Source: Globisporangium splendens
Taxonomy: Eukaryota; Oomycota; Peronosporomycetes; Pythiales; Pythiaceae
NCBI GenBank assembly: GCA_006386115.1
Contig: VFIW01000062.1
Location: 186,001-250,000 of the forward strand
Length of the DNA: 64,000 nt
Direction of reading: 5' to 3'
In this document: positions 50,441 through 61,322 of the stretch, piece after piece
How positions within the stretch are numbered: position 1 is the stretch's first letter
Layout of the letters: every line of letters starts with the position of its first letter
Notes under the pieces: model-generated
The model's database searches: none
What the model was told of the DNA's origin: nothing
Seen by the model: the letters and a program-made list of their open reading frames with translations, nothing else
Program-made: the position numbers and the translations under genes

Positions 50441-52333
50441 ATGGTCACAAACGCAGCGCCACCGCTCACAAGCGCGCGCGTCGTGTGCCGCAGCATCGCT
50501 GCACTCGCCGCTCTGCCGCACGTGGCCGCCGCTGTGAGCAAGCACCTCGACTACGCGACGCCGGCATATTGGAGCGTGCTACGCGCTTGCAAGCGGATCA
50601 CAAAGCGCGATGCCGAAGCGAACCACCACTCGTGGCAATTGCTGTATCGCGTTTTGAGCCACCCTGACAATGCGCGCGTGGAGATGGATCCGTACTACAA
50701 GATGCACCAGTGTAACAAGGTGCTTGTGATCGCCGTGCAAGCAAATCGATTGGATCTCGTGAAGCTGCTGAGCGCGTATTGTCCCAACGTGTTTGCTCTG
50801 AAAGCAATGGAGGAGGCAGCGCGCCGAGGCAACGTGGAGATCCTCGAGTGGTTTGCGAGCAACCACGGAAACGCGATCTGGCACTCGAATTTTCTGCGGG
50901 TCGCGGCGGCGAATGGCCAGATCGAGGCGCTGGATTGGCTCCAGCAGCGTGTGCCACGAGAGCAAAGCGTGCTTGCGAACCCCATGTACGCTGCAGCCGC
51001 CAATGGCCAGTTCGATGTCGTGAAATGGATTGCTGGACAGGAGAATGCTCCGAATGCTGAAGACGCGTCAGTAGCATTTGCGTCTGCGATTGACGCTGGC
51101 CGTCTGGACATTGCAAAGTACCTGTACGACCGGTACGACTTAGGCTCGGACCCTACGAGGTATCATCGCGTGCTTTTCCTGCCGATGGATCACGCAGCAC
51201 AGTACGGCTATCTCGACGTCATGCAGTGGCTTCACGAGATTGGTATCGACGAAGGCTCTGAAACGGCCATGGACAATGCTGCAACGAACGGGTATCTACC
51301 GATTCTCCAGTGGTTGCATGTGACCTACAGAGACGGCGCGACGTCGGATGCCATGGATAAGGCTGCTGCAAACGGCCACCTTCACGTCGTGCAGTGGCTT
51401 CACGCCAATCGATCGGAAGGTTGCACCAGCGACGCATTGGACGAAGCGGCAGCGAATGGCCACATGCATGTCGTGCGATGGCTGCACGCGAATCGAAGAG
51501 AAGGATGCACACGGAACGCAATGGATGGCGCGGCCATGAACGGCCACTTGGAGATCGTGCAGTGGCTTCATGTGAACCGAAGTGAAGGCTGCACGAGTCG
51601 AGCGATGGATGGTGCTGCAACGTATGGACACTTGGAACTGGTCAAATGGCTTCATGAGAACCGAAGCGAAGGGTGCACCTATCTTGCGATGAACGGAGCA
51701 GCCTTGAATGGACATTTCGACGTGATCCAATGGCTTCACACGTTCCGTCATGCCGACGTTCGAATGTCCCGAGCCATCGACAATGCCGCGAAGGGAGGGT
51801 ACCTACACATCATCAAGTGGCTACATGAAGTTCGTCAGGAGCGGTGCTCGACGAATGCGATGGACTGGGCGGCTGGGTGTGGTCACTTTGACATCGTCCA
51901 GTGGCTGCACGCCAACCGATCCGAGGGAAGTTCGACAGAAGCGATGGACAATGCTGCGCGGTATGGCCACTTTGAAATCGTCAAATGGCTGCACACAAAT
52001 CGCCACGAAGGTTGTACGCCCGAAGCCATGGACAATGCCAAGTCAGTGGAGATTCTGCGGTGGCTGCACGAAAACCGGCGCGAAGGCTGCACGACCGACG
52101 CGATGGACAACTCCATGGAGACAGAAAGCTTTGAAAAGTTGCTGTTCTTGAAAGCGAATCGCAGCGAAGGCTGTTCGCCCACGGGTCCGTCGAAAGCTGC
52201 GTGCAGTGAGTCTTTGGAGGTTGTCCTCTGGGCGTATGAGAATTACCGCCATGAAGCTGACATTCCGAGCCTGCGTCAAAGCTGGGGCGATCGCGAGTAC
52301 TTGATGGCAGTGTTCGACACGATGGGTCTGTAG
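50441..52333 (+). CDS. 28-residue ankyrin-like repeat protein (intact)
   Basis: Single exon, 630 residues. The frame is open from 50378 but the first ATG is 50441 (MVTNAAPPLTSARVVCRSIA). The N-terminal cap is more divergent than in the other members (HVAAAVSKHLDYATPAYWSV, RACKRITKRDAEANHHSWQLL), with an insertion after RACK. About 16 repeat units follow, a short unit (MDNAKSVEILRWLHENR) in which AKS replaces AGS, and a C-terminal cap (SFEKLLFLKANRSEGC, VVLWAYENYRHEADIPSLRQ). No membrane segment or signal peptide. Binding partner unknown. Confidence 0.87.
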   Translation: MVTNAAPPLTSARVVCRSIAALAALPHVAAAVSKHLDYATPAYWSVLRACKRITKRDAEANHHSWQLLYRVLSHPDNARVEMDPYYKMHQCNKVLVIAVQANRLDLVKLLSAYCPNVFALKAMEEAARRGNVEILEWFASNHGNAIWHSNFLRVAAANGQIEALDWLQQRVPREQSVLANPMYAAAANGQFDVVKWIAGQENAPNAEDASVAFASAIDAGRLDIAKYLYDRYDLGSDPTRYHRVLFLPMDHAAQYGYLDVMQWLHEIGIDEGSETAMDNAATNGYLPILQWLHVTYRDGATSDAMDKAAANGHLHVVQWLHANRSEGCTSDALDEAAANGHMHVVRWLHANRREGCTRNAMDGAAMNGHLEIVQWLHVNRSEGCTSRAMDGAATYGHLELVKWLHENRSEGCTYLAMNGAALNGHFDVIQWLHTFRHADVRMSRAIDNAAKGGYLHIIKWLHEVRQERCSTNAMDWAAGCGHFDIVQWLHANRSEGSSTEAMDNAARYGHFEIVKWLHTNRHEGCTPEAMDNAKSVEILRWLHENRREGCTTDAMDNSMETESFEKLLFLKANRSEGCSPTGPSKAACSESLEVVLWAYENYRHEADIPSLRQSWGDREYLMAVFDTMGL

Positions 52334-52598
52334 GTTGGACTAACGGTCGGAGACGAAAGACTTTTTTGTTCACGCTTGGTGTTTACAGTTGCTTTCTTTT
52401 TTATTGCTTACGAGTATTCAAATCAAGAAGAGCCACATGCATAACTAAGGACGATTCGAGATGTTTGTGGGAAAAACTGCGAATCCAAACTAACACTGCT
52501 GCCAGGGGAAAAACAGTTTTGAGTTGTTGCCATTGAGTTATTACGAAAATCTACTTCAATACCAACGAAATCAGCTGCTTAGCGCCTTGGACTCAAAT

Positions 52599-53549
52599 TT
52601 ACAGGACGGAGAGCTGGCACTTTTCGTAGCACGAGTTGCCGAATTGCTTGGCGAGCTCCGTCGACAAGACCTTGTTGAGGACCGACTTGACGACCTTCTG
52701 AGTGACGTCGATGACCGTCTTGTACGCGCTGCCCATCTTGTTCACCTTGTCGACCGTGAAGTCGACCAATGCGTCCAAGATCGAGTTGAAGAGACCGCCC
52801 TTGTTGGTGAACACGATGTCCAACTGCGTGATCTTGTCCCAGCCGAGCGACACATCGAGAATCTGCGCGCTCGTGAAACGCTGCAAGATGCGGGTGAGGA
52901 GAGGAGCAAACTGCTGGCTCACCGAGGCGGCCAAGATGTCAGTGATCGTCACGTCGGTGCAGACCGACTTGGCGACGCCTGGAGCGCAGCCAACGAGGTT
53001 GAGCTGCACGTTCGCGGCGGCGGTCGGCTTGACCATCGCGAGCTTGATGTTGACATCGAACACGGCAGGAGGGCACGTAAAAGGTTTATGGATGGCGTCG
53101 GTCCAGCAGATGCTGTACCACTTGAGGTCCAGCTGCTGGATCGTGACCTTGAGGCTAATGTCGAGACCAACAGTGCCGTTGAAGCCGGCCGCGAGGGCGA
53201 GGCTGTTGGCCGAGGTCACGTTCAAGTGCTGCACTACGATGTTCGGGACGCCGTTGATCTTGATGCTGTTGATGTGTGGGATCAGGTCGAACTTGAGGTT
53301 GAGCAAGTTGAACGGGATGGTCGACACGTTGGTGTCGTTCACGAGGATCGGGTCCGGGATGCTGGTCGTCAGGAGTCCCGACTTCATCGCGATGTCGATC
53401 ACCGAGTTGAGCGACGTGATGTCTGCCGTCTTGGTCGTGAAGTCGACCGCCACGCATGGCGGCTTGGTCGCGGTCGAGTTCTGGGCCTGGACGCCGACCA
53501 GCGCGCACGCGGCGGCAGCGAGCGCCGTGAAGATGCTGAACTTGGCCAT
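52599..53549 (-). CDS. secreted protein of unknown function, paralogue B
   Basis: Single exon, 316 residues from ATG 53549 (MAKFSIFTALAAAACALVGV signal peptide). The frame extends to 53612 but has no earlier ATG. It has the same plan as 9565-10479: PPCVAVDFTTKTADI, IQQLDLKWYSICWTDAI, TCPPAVFDVNI, VGCAPGVAKSVC, VLSTELAKQFGNSCYEKC. It has two extra C-terminal residues with Cys. The region of about 80-120 is rich in NxS/T and the end is helical. Function unknown; probably a surface or apoplastic protein. Its C-terminus overlaps no other gene; the ankyrin-like gene upstream converges with 265 bp between stops. Confidence 0.8.
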   Translation of the reverse strand: MAKFSIFTALAAAACALVGVQAQNSTATKPPCVAVDFTTKTADITSLNSVIDIAMKSGLLTTSIPDPILVNDTNVSTIPFNLLNLKFDLIPHINSIKINGVPNIVVQHLNVTSANSLALAAGFNGTVGLDISLKVTIQQLDLKWYSICWTDAIHKPFTCPPAVFDVNIKLAMVKPTAAANVQLNLVGCAPGVAKSVCTDVTITDILAASVSQQFAPLLTRILQRFTSAQILDVSLGWDKITQLDIVFTNKGGLFNSILDALVDFTVDKVNKMGSAYKTVIDVTQKVVKSVLNKVLSTELAKQFGNSCYEKCQLSVL

Positions 53550-56500
53550 CGTGGTCAACGAAACCCAGCCGGTACTTGGCAGCGAGCGAGGGATTTGGAG
53601 AATGAGGAGCACTTGGATCGGCTCGTCCCGGCGTCCCTATTGCCAACAGTACTCGGCGAGTGGGTAGGTGCCCTTCCTGGTTCTTGTCGTGCGTAATAGC
53701 GCGTCGTTTTTGCATGATGTGCGGTCACATGTCGCAGCAAAATCGCAGCACACCTTTGATACAAAGTTGACATCTTTGTACCCGACTGGTGGCCACAGGA
53801 TCCGAACGAGAGACGGGGATGGAAGATGGGTGGAGAATAGAAAGGGCAGACATGATTATACGCAGTGTGGATATGCGTCGGATGAATACTTTTACACTGG
53901 ATACGAGTATAATTTGTGATTGTTATACATCAAAAGTATACTCAACGTGTATAGAGATACAATTATTGTATGTAGAGATAAACACGATCTTTCGACGCCC
54001 AAACCTCAGATCGACGGCGAAGTTCAGCTTTTGTCCGTATTGGGAGGAAACCACAGCACTCGCCTGCCTGTGTTGAATTCGAATGTTCCGCTTGCCTTTG
54101 GCACTTGAGACTTTGGTCTCGTGGCTGCTGCTTCGAAAGAACCCCAGGAGGATACACAAAGTGACTCGATGGCCATGCGGCTCGCAAATGTGCTGCTGCT
54201 CCAAGTTCTATTCGAACGTGTCCCATGGATGACCCCTCAATGGTTGACCTGATGACGAGAGAAGGTGAGCGGCGCGGTTTATGACTTCGCGATGGCACGA
54301 TGTGATCAACAAATCTCCACCTCATCTCTATAGAATTGGGTGATACGCGCTGTCAGCTTGGGCAAGTGACCTTCAGAAGATCATTTCCGATCCATTCGCT
54401 CTTTTGCTGGCATCAATATTTGCTGCGTTTCTGCAAACGAGGATGGCTTTCGAACGCCCCAAAACAAATTAACTGATCGGGGTCCTGCGGTAGGATGTCA
54501 GATACCAAGTTGAACCATGTATGACACCTACTTTAGTATGTGTAGGACGCCACAAATGAAGAGCTTCCTGGGCATCTGGATTCGTTTTTATGCAGCTAGT
54601 GTCAAGGAAGCCCAGACTTTCTTGATGGAACGGGAATCTTTGTCGTAGAGGACTTCAAGTTTGATTCGAATTCTGTAAATGCGGCACATCGAGCAGTTTG
54701 ATGAAATCCTCAATAGCTTGGATACAATCGCACTTTATACAGACAGTGAAGTGCCGCATAATCAAGAGGAATTTTGTGATTTTATGCCCTGCTCCATTCC
54801 TTTTGGCCCACTCTTCAGCAGCAGCATTTGAGACCGTGATCGTCCTTCTTTCAACGATTACTGTGGCTCCCGCAGGAGCCTGTCGCATCCGATCGGAATC
54901 ATCCCACTGTCGAGTTTTCTGAGAACTGACGCACATCAGGAGAAATTATCAGTGGTCTTATTCAATAACCAAGATTAGACTGAAAGTGTAAATATCGGTT
55001 ATTAGGTTTTCGTGAGCAAAGCTTATATTTTAGCAGTAAGGTGCGCTTGAGATCGACCTTCCAAGTAAAAACCTACATCATGAAAAAAGGTTCTTATATT
55101 CAAACCGCGTGATGCGAATCTAACCCATACATTCGGTTTATCCTCTTCCAGTCAAGAGACGAGCTCCAGATGAGAGCCACAGCAACTTCCAACCAAGCTT
55201 GTTCTCTTCGTTAACGATCGCCATCCGTCAGTGTCCTTGTCTCCGCTCGCCCCAAGCTGGAATGCATGGCTTCCTCTCTTGAGAAGCTAGGCTGGTCGCA
55301 TGGCATAGGCTTTAAACCGCATGGGTATCTCTCCACAGAGACTGCAATGCAGTTGAGTCGATGTATTATCATTGTGTTAGCACGCGATGCGAGTCTGCGA
55401 GAAGCACGATATTAATATGCAGGTTGTGGTAATGGCCGATGAGAAGGAGGGCATCTGTGTTATACAGTTGGCAGTTGAGGTCGCCCACATTGGACCGCCG
55501 AGAGCGAGATCTTGCTCTTGATTGCGATGGTCATTTTCTTGTGAAATGGCAATCGTGGCCGGAAGTCTTGTGGTCACTCGGTGCTCTTGCGCCATCATAG
55601 CACCGAGTGTTTCTTTCTTTCGAAATACGTGAGTCCGTGACGATTTTGCAATGAAATTGAATGCTATTTTGTTTTACTGCACTTGTTGAGCATCCCCAAC
55701 CGCTGTCGCGGAGATACAGTACACTGCTGTCCACGAAATGCATTGCGCATGCTACGCGCTGGTCGTCAACGCACAGAATGGGGAGTGAAGCGTGACCGCG
55801 AATGACGCCACAAAAGCCACGTCAAAATGCGATTGGTCTCATCGATTTGACACTCTACCGAGACGCCACTCTACAAGCAGAAGAACTCGAAATGGCTCAA
55901 GATGACCGGCGGCATCGGTGTGTGACGCTCACAGTCGAGATCGCACCAATTCGATTGGTCAAGATGCCAATGGCGCTGCTGGAGCTGGTCCACTTCCGCG
56001 ACTGTGATCCTGGTGAGGAGAATCTGTTTCTCGTTGGAATCATCAAGTTTGTCAGTTGGTTGTGTTATGGCGTTCACATGTGAGAAATGCGTCAGATAGG
56101 CAAGTGCTAAGGGGCGCTCCACTCTTCCGTGCTTTGTAATTTAGCCGTGGTCACAATGTGTACCCATTTCATCGGTTCGAATGCAACCTCCATCAACCGA
56201 TCATTGGACAGAATTAAGAATTTTCGCATTAAATCCTATTTTCCGCCAATCAAATACGCCAACCGAGATCTTCACTTCAACTTCAACATGCGAAATAAAA
56301 CGCACCCATCGATGACATGCATCAAGCTCTGGAGAGCAGCAAAACAGCATGGCAGTGAGTTGGTACGTTTAGAAAATTGACAAGCGTGCATTGGTGTCTT
56401 GCTCCGTCGCCTCGCGGTGCGTGTGTCTATGCCGCCGGTGTATGTAGATCTGCATTCTGGTTCCTATATTCACTATCCGCCAACAAAATGCAAGCGATGC

Positions 56501-56717
56501 TAAAGCTCTGCAGTTGACGAAATCGGCACCTGCGCGCTCAAGTAGATGCACAAGAGACTCAGCAACTCAGAAATGCCGTTTTTAAGTTTGATAGACAAAA
56601 GTCATAATTGGGACTGCATCTACCCAACCACTACATTAGACGATACCACATATCTGCCTAACACGAATTGATTCAGTTGGCGTCTTTGGTACGCAACGAA
56701 CGTTTCATCTCGCAAAC
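53550..56717. other. 3.2-kb region without a supported gene
   Basis: The first few hundred bases upstream of 53549 are probably a promoter. The rest has only short ORFs (for example 54655-54936 minus and 55802-56083 plus) without recognisable motifs and with low-complexity A/T-rich stretches. It may be decayed transposon sequence, but no family could be named. Confidence 0.4.
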
Positions 56718-57632
56718 TTACGCGTCGTAGCACGTCATGCCGAATTGCGCCGCAAGCGACGTCGACAATACCTTGTTGACGAGTGACTTGATCACCTTTT
56801 GGAGGACATCGACGACCGTCGTGTACGCATCGCCCTTCTTGTTCACGTTGGACACGGTGAAGTCAACCAGCGCGTTCACGATCGCGTTGAGGAACGCGCT
56901 CGAGTTGGTAAAGATGATGTCCAATTGCGTGATCGAGTCCCAGCCAATTTGAATGTCCAGCATCTGTACGTTCGTGAAACGTCTCAAAAGGCGCGCGAGA
57001 AGCGACTCGAACGCATTGGACAGCGCAGCAACGAGGATGTCCGTGACGGTCACGTCCTTGCACACGGTCGTCGAGACGCCAGTAGCGCACCCAACCATGT
57101 CCAACTGCATGTCTGCCGCGAGGGTGGGCTTGACCATCGCGAGCGTCACATTGACATCGATCTCGAGTGGAGGGCACGTCACTGGGTGCAGCAGACTGGT
57201 CCAGCAAATGCTGTACCATTTCAGGTCGAGCTGCTGGATTGAGACCTTGAAGGTCGCGTCGAGCGTGACGGTGCCGTTGAAGTCCGCAGCGAGGGTGACA
57301 CTATCGGCCGATGACACGTTCAAGTGCTGTGGCAAGATCGTAGGGACTCCACCCAGGCTGATGCTCGTGATGTGCGGAGTCATGTTGAAGTTCAGGTTGA
57401 GCAACTTGAACGGCACGACCGAGACGTTCACATCGCTGACAACAATGGGGTCTGGGATGCTCGTCTTTAATAAGCCAGAGTTAATGGCGATGTCGATCAC
57501 CGCGTTGAGCGACTTGATGTCGGTCGTCTTGGTAGTGAAGTCGACAGCAGCACAAGGAGGATTGGTCGTTTGCGCATGGACGCCAAATGCAACCATCACA
57601 GCCGCGGTAGCGTAAATGAAGAACTTAGTCAT
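56718..57632 (-). CDS. secreted protein of unknown function, paralogue C
   Basis: Single exon, 304 residues, ATG 57632 (MTKFFIYATAAVMVAFGVHA signal peptide). It is closest to paralogue B in the core (PDPIVVSDVNVSVVPFKLLNLNF split across several blocks, IQQLDLKWYSICWTSLL, VTCPPLEIDVNVTLAMVKPT) and closest to paralogue A in length and start. It has the same cysteine pairs and the terminal CYDA. Spacing and orientation suggest B and C arose as local duplicates separated by 3 kb, while A lies 42 kb away. No catalytic signature was seen. Confidence 0.8.
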   Translation of the reverse strand: MTKFFIYATAAVMVAFGVHAQTTNPPCAAVDFTTKTTDIKSLNAVIDIAINSGLLKTSIPDPIVVSDVNVSVVPFKLLNLNFNMTPHITSISLGGVPTILPQHLNVSSADSVTLAADFNGTVTLDATFKVSIQQLDLKWYSICWTSLLHPVTCPPLEIDVNVTLAMVKPTLAADMQLDMVGCATGVSTTVCKDVTVTDILVAALSNAFESLLARLLRRFTNVQMLDIQIGWDSITQLDIIFTNSSAFLNAIVNALVDFTVSNVNKKGDAYTTVVDVLQKVIKSLVNKVLSTSLAAQFGMTCYDA

Positions 57633-58599
57633 GGCGCTGGGAACTGCCTAGAGACTTGAGGAGAAGCGCGAAAGTTAGACAATGAGCAAGTCAGAGATTC
57701 AGCGACGCCTCGGGTGTTCAGCTCCAGCAACCTCCGCTCCAGTCGCTGATGCTTGCCAGATCTATCATTCTATACCCTGCGTCGAAAGTCAGGGGCATCA
57801 GGCGCTTGGCTTGTAATACTGCTGGTCGGTTGCATTACGATTCGAGTGTCGCATGCAGCCATTGCGGATCATTTCTTGATCTGGTTGACCATCATGATGC
57901 TGAAAATGCGGCAGTGGTGAGGCGAAGTCTTGCAGGATTACAGAATGGGGTGAGAAGGATCGAGCAGGAGCGGGCACATCAAGAAATGCGTTTCTCTCCA
58001 TTCGCGTGTCAGCGGGAAGATCTGCTCTTTTCCTAGCTCCAGTCACCAGGCTTGGAATCATTGGAGGATGACATCCCGTAGAAGTCACAGGTGTCTTCTT
58101 TCTAGACTCGAGGAACACCACAACGTAGCGATCCAACTCCATTCTTTTCCTCTTGTTAATACACTTCATGATCAGAAAGAACCAGAAGAACTATAGAACC
58201 TTCGAAACTCGGACTGCAGGCGACGCAATTTCTGTTGCCTTGAGTAAAACCTCACGAGGAGATTGCAAGTGACAGAGAATTTATCTCTCCCTACAAGCAC
58301 GTGCACGGCTTGAATTGAATTGCTTTTTGTATGCTCAATCCTTGCTCCATGTCAAGATTGTAGGCATTTCGAGGTCAGCGCTCGTGTACAGACTTAGAAG
58401 GTCAGTTGCTGCCTTAGCTAGGATATGTTATTTGTGCCAAAGACTCACAACATCAGGATCGTAAGCGATCCGCCAGGATTCAAAATGAACACATGCCACC
58501 CATAATATATCTATTCCAAGCACGCGGTGATGGCATGACCCATCTTCCTTTCAAACCGATCGATCTTTTATTTGAAGAGTTAGCTGTGTTAGAGAGTCT
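57633..58599. other. intergenic, no gene supported
   Basis: Upstream region of paralogue C followed by about 700 bases with only short ORFs and no motif. Confidence 0.4.
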
Positions 58600-60982
58600 T
58601 CACGAGTTTATTGGCAGCGCTCCTAGGTGGAGTTTGCAAGGAGCATTGCGATAATGTATTCCGTCCGCGGCTTGAGCTGTTGGCATGTCAGATATGTCAT
58701 CACTCACGCGATTGGCAATGCTGCACCTAACATATTTTTGAGGTACAAGATCCAGCACACACGCCTGGAGCGCACGAGCAGATGCATCTGGACAAAAGTA
58801 AAAATGGGGGTGTTGCGCGATTTCACCCAAGGAGCGAAGCCAGCACGCACAGACAAGGCTGTACCAAACGAACAATATCCACAGACTCGGGTGGGAGTAT
58901 CTCTGTGAAGACCTGGTGGCCACAGATGGACGCAATCTCGCGTGGAAAGACGATCTGAAGCGGCAAATGGAATCCTTGCTACCGACCCTAGACCTCGAGT
59001 GGAGATCAGACGGGTGTGTAGGTGTGTACTTTGGGAGAAAACCCGAGCTGACGATTCATCAACTACCGGAAGAGACTCGAGCCTTCTGGCCATCCTTTCA
59101 GTGGAACGACAACCCCTGGATAATCGACAGTCAAGGCGAGCAGTATACAGTCAAAACGGTTCCTTTCCTGAAGGAATGCAATTTGGCCAGCTTCAACGTG
59201 AGACGGGAAGAAGAGCGAGTGTTCTCTCTGCGGCTACCAACCATGACGGCGATTCTCACGTTCAAACGAATGACCACCCTGCGAAAACTCGTAACCACCA
59301 TCATTCTATGCTCACCGGAGAATGAAATCGATGCTTGTAACCAGCTTATTAGTCACCAGGAGCCGTGGAGCAGGGAACACACAACGACGAGAGTACAAGT
59401 GGATCAGCAACGGCATGGGAACCATCATCGCGGTGCCAGTGTCGGAGAGGAGCCACACGGACTACATTCAGATGCAACGGCAAACAAACGGAGTTCTCTG
59501 GACAGTGACCAACTGGGCTGGGGATGCTACTTGTCAACAAGACGTTGCAATGATCGAAGAAGAAATAAAAACCACAGGGTGGACATTCAAATCGCACCCG
59601 CTCACGACGCACTGTCTGTGGCTGGTTCATGAACGTACTCCCCCAAACAGCATCCAGAAGACAATTGACCGAGCACGAACACGGAGGCTGCACAGCAAGT
59701 TGTATCAAGGTCTCGGAGGACTTATAGACAAGCTCAACGAAGTCGCGAAAACTGATCAGTGGTACAGCCATGTGCAGTATCGGCTACCAGCAGATCTATG
59801 GAAACAACGAGGATGTCTTACGCCAAATCAGATGTGGACGACATACCGGATTTCTACGATACAGCTCAGCCTGTTCCATCCAGGAAGGATCGAGTCTTCG
59901 GCGCGCCCAAGCAATGCCGGATGTGGGGAGACAAAAGAAACTATTTCACACATAGTCTGGAGTTGCAAGCGAGCACAAGCTGTGTGGACGGTCTTCCTCG
60001 GGGGATGGATGGGCTGAACATTGACGAAGCAAACACTCAATCTCTTCCTACCGCATGTTGCTAGTCGCACAGTCCCGCCAGGTCAACATCTTTGCTCCGG
60101 GAATTGGAAAAGCGCTTCGGGTTCATTACTCTGGAACAATCTGCAGCACTACATAAACTGTGGTTTATCGTCACTTCAAGCATCCCAGTACTGCTGTGGA
60201 GAACGAGAGTGGAAACAGTGCACGAATGTCAGCGCGTCACTATCGAAGAAAGCACCCAGCGAGTGTGGACAGCGTGTGTGATGCAAGTGCGGTCTGTAGC
60301 TCATCGGATGAGAACGCTCAAAGGAGAAAAGATCAATGCAACGTGCCTGAGCCAACTGCTCAGCGTACTGGAGAGACAAGACTTGTTGTGCCAACTGGAA
60401 GCATGGGCGACGGCGCGTCTGTATTTCGATGGAGGTGCACGCGGCAACCCAGGTCCAGGAGGCAGTGGATGGGCGCTCATCCTCCTGAATGAACGCAGTA
60501 ATCAATGGGGACTCAAAGTATGCGGCTATGCGTACATGGGACCGGAGGTCACGAACAATTGGCGCGAATACAGCGCGCTGAAAGATGGTCTGGCATACAG
60601 TGCACACTGCCTTCAGTACTATGAAGTCAAACTGGAAGTCTTCGGAGACAACCAAATGATGATTGCAGCCCAGAACGGGTTCACCTCAATACGCCAGACC
60701 GAGTTGCAGCCACTAGCAATTCGGGTAAATCAAATCATCGCCAACTTTGCGTGGATCTCCTGGAATCACACAAAACGAGAACAAAACAAAGTAGCCGATC
60801 TTCTCGCTAACATGGCAATAAACTCCAAGAGTGCGAAGATACTCACCGACGAATCGCGGGGATATGATCAAGTTCTCCTGTCCCAAGTCGCAGCTCTACT
60901 CGACAATGATATCGGTGCCACACCGTCAAAACAAAGAAACACCTCACTCTCGGCAGTGTTAATGAGACTCCGGAATTCTTGA
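58600..60982 (+). mobile_element. 5'-truncated LINE-type retrotransposon with C-terminal RNase H
   Basis: Only the 3' part is present; no endonuclease or RT catalytic motif is seen. The left limit is uncertain: 58900 is safer and 58600 possible. Three frames are needed (58916-59350 frame 2, 59322-60017 frame 0, 60092-60982 frame 2). A zf-RVT-like CxxxxxxxxHIVWSC motif lies at about 59918-59965 (CGETKETISHIVWSCKRA). An RNase H domain follows at about 60420-60810, with YFDGGARGNPGPGGSGWAL, NWREYSALKDGL, VFGDNQMMI and NKVADLLANMA, all four acidic positions present. The element is dead for autonomous movement because of frameshifts and truncation. Confidence 0.8.
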
Positions 60983-61322
60983 ACTGTATGAAGGTCATAA
61001 ACAGAATTGCCTTCTCTCTCTTTCGAATGCCAGTGTTTTTCCGGTATCTCCACTGATTGGAAGAAATAGGTACCCTCACCAAAATAACCAATCAACACTC
61101 AGTATTCTACCAACTGATTATGCTTTCCGTGAATGCATAAACCTCTCTTCCCATGTCATTTCAGCAAAGTCTACAATGCATCTCTATTGGGTGAAAATAA
61201 TAGATATACGTTTCTATTGGATGAAAATATCACCTCATTGTTCCTCTCTCTCTTTTCCACAGCATTCGCTCAGAAGCCATCGCATTATCAAACGGCACAT
61301 CCTTCCTATCAGCTTCGCCATA
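60983..61322. other. upstream region of the last ankyrin-like gene
   Basis: 340 bases, A/T-rich, with a repeated TCTATTGG(G/A)TGAAAAT near 61175-61225. It is the probable promoter and 5' UTR of the gene at 61323. Confidence 0.4.
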
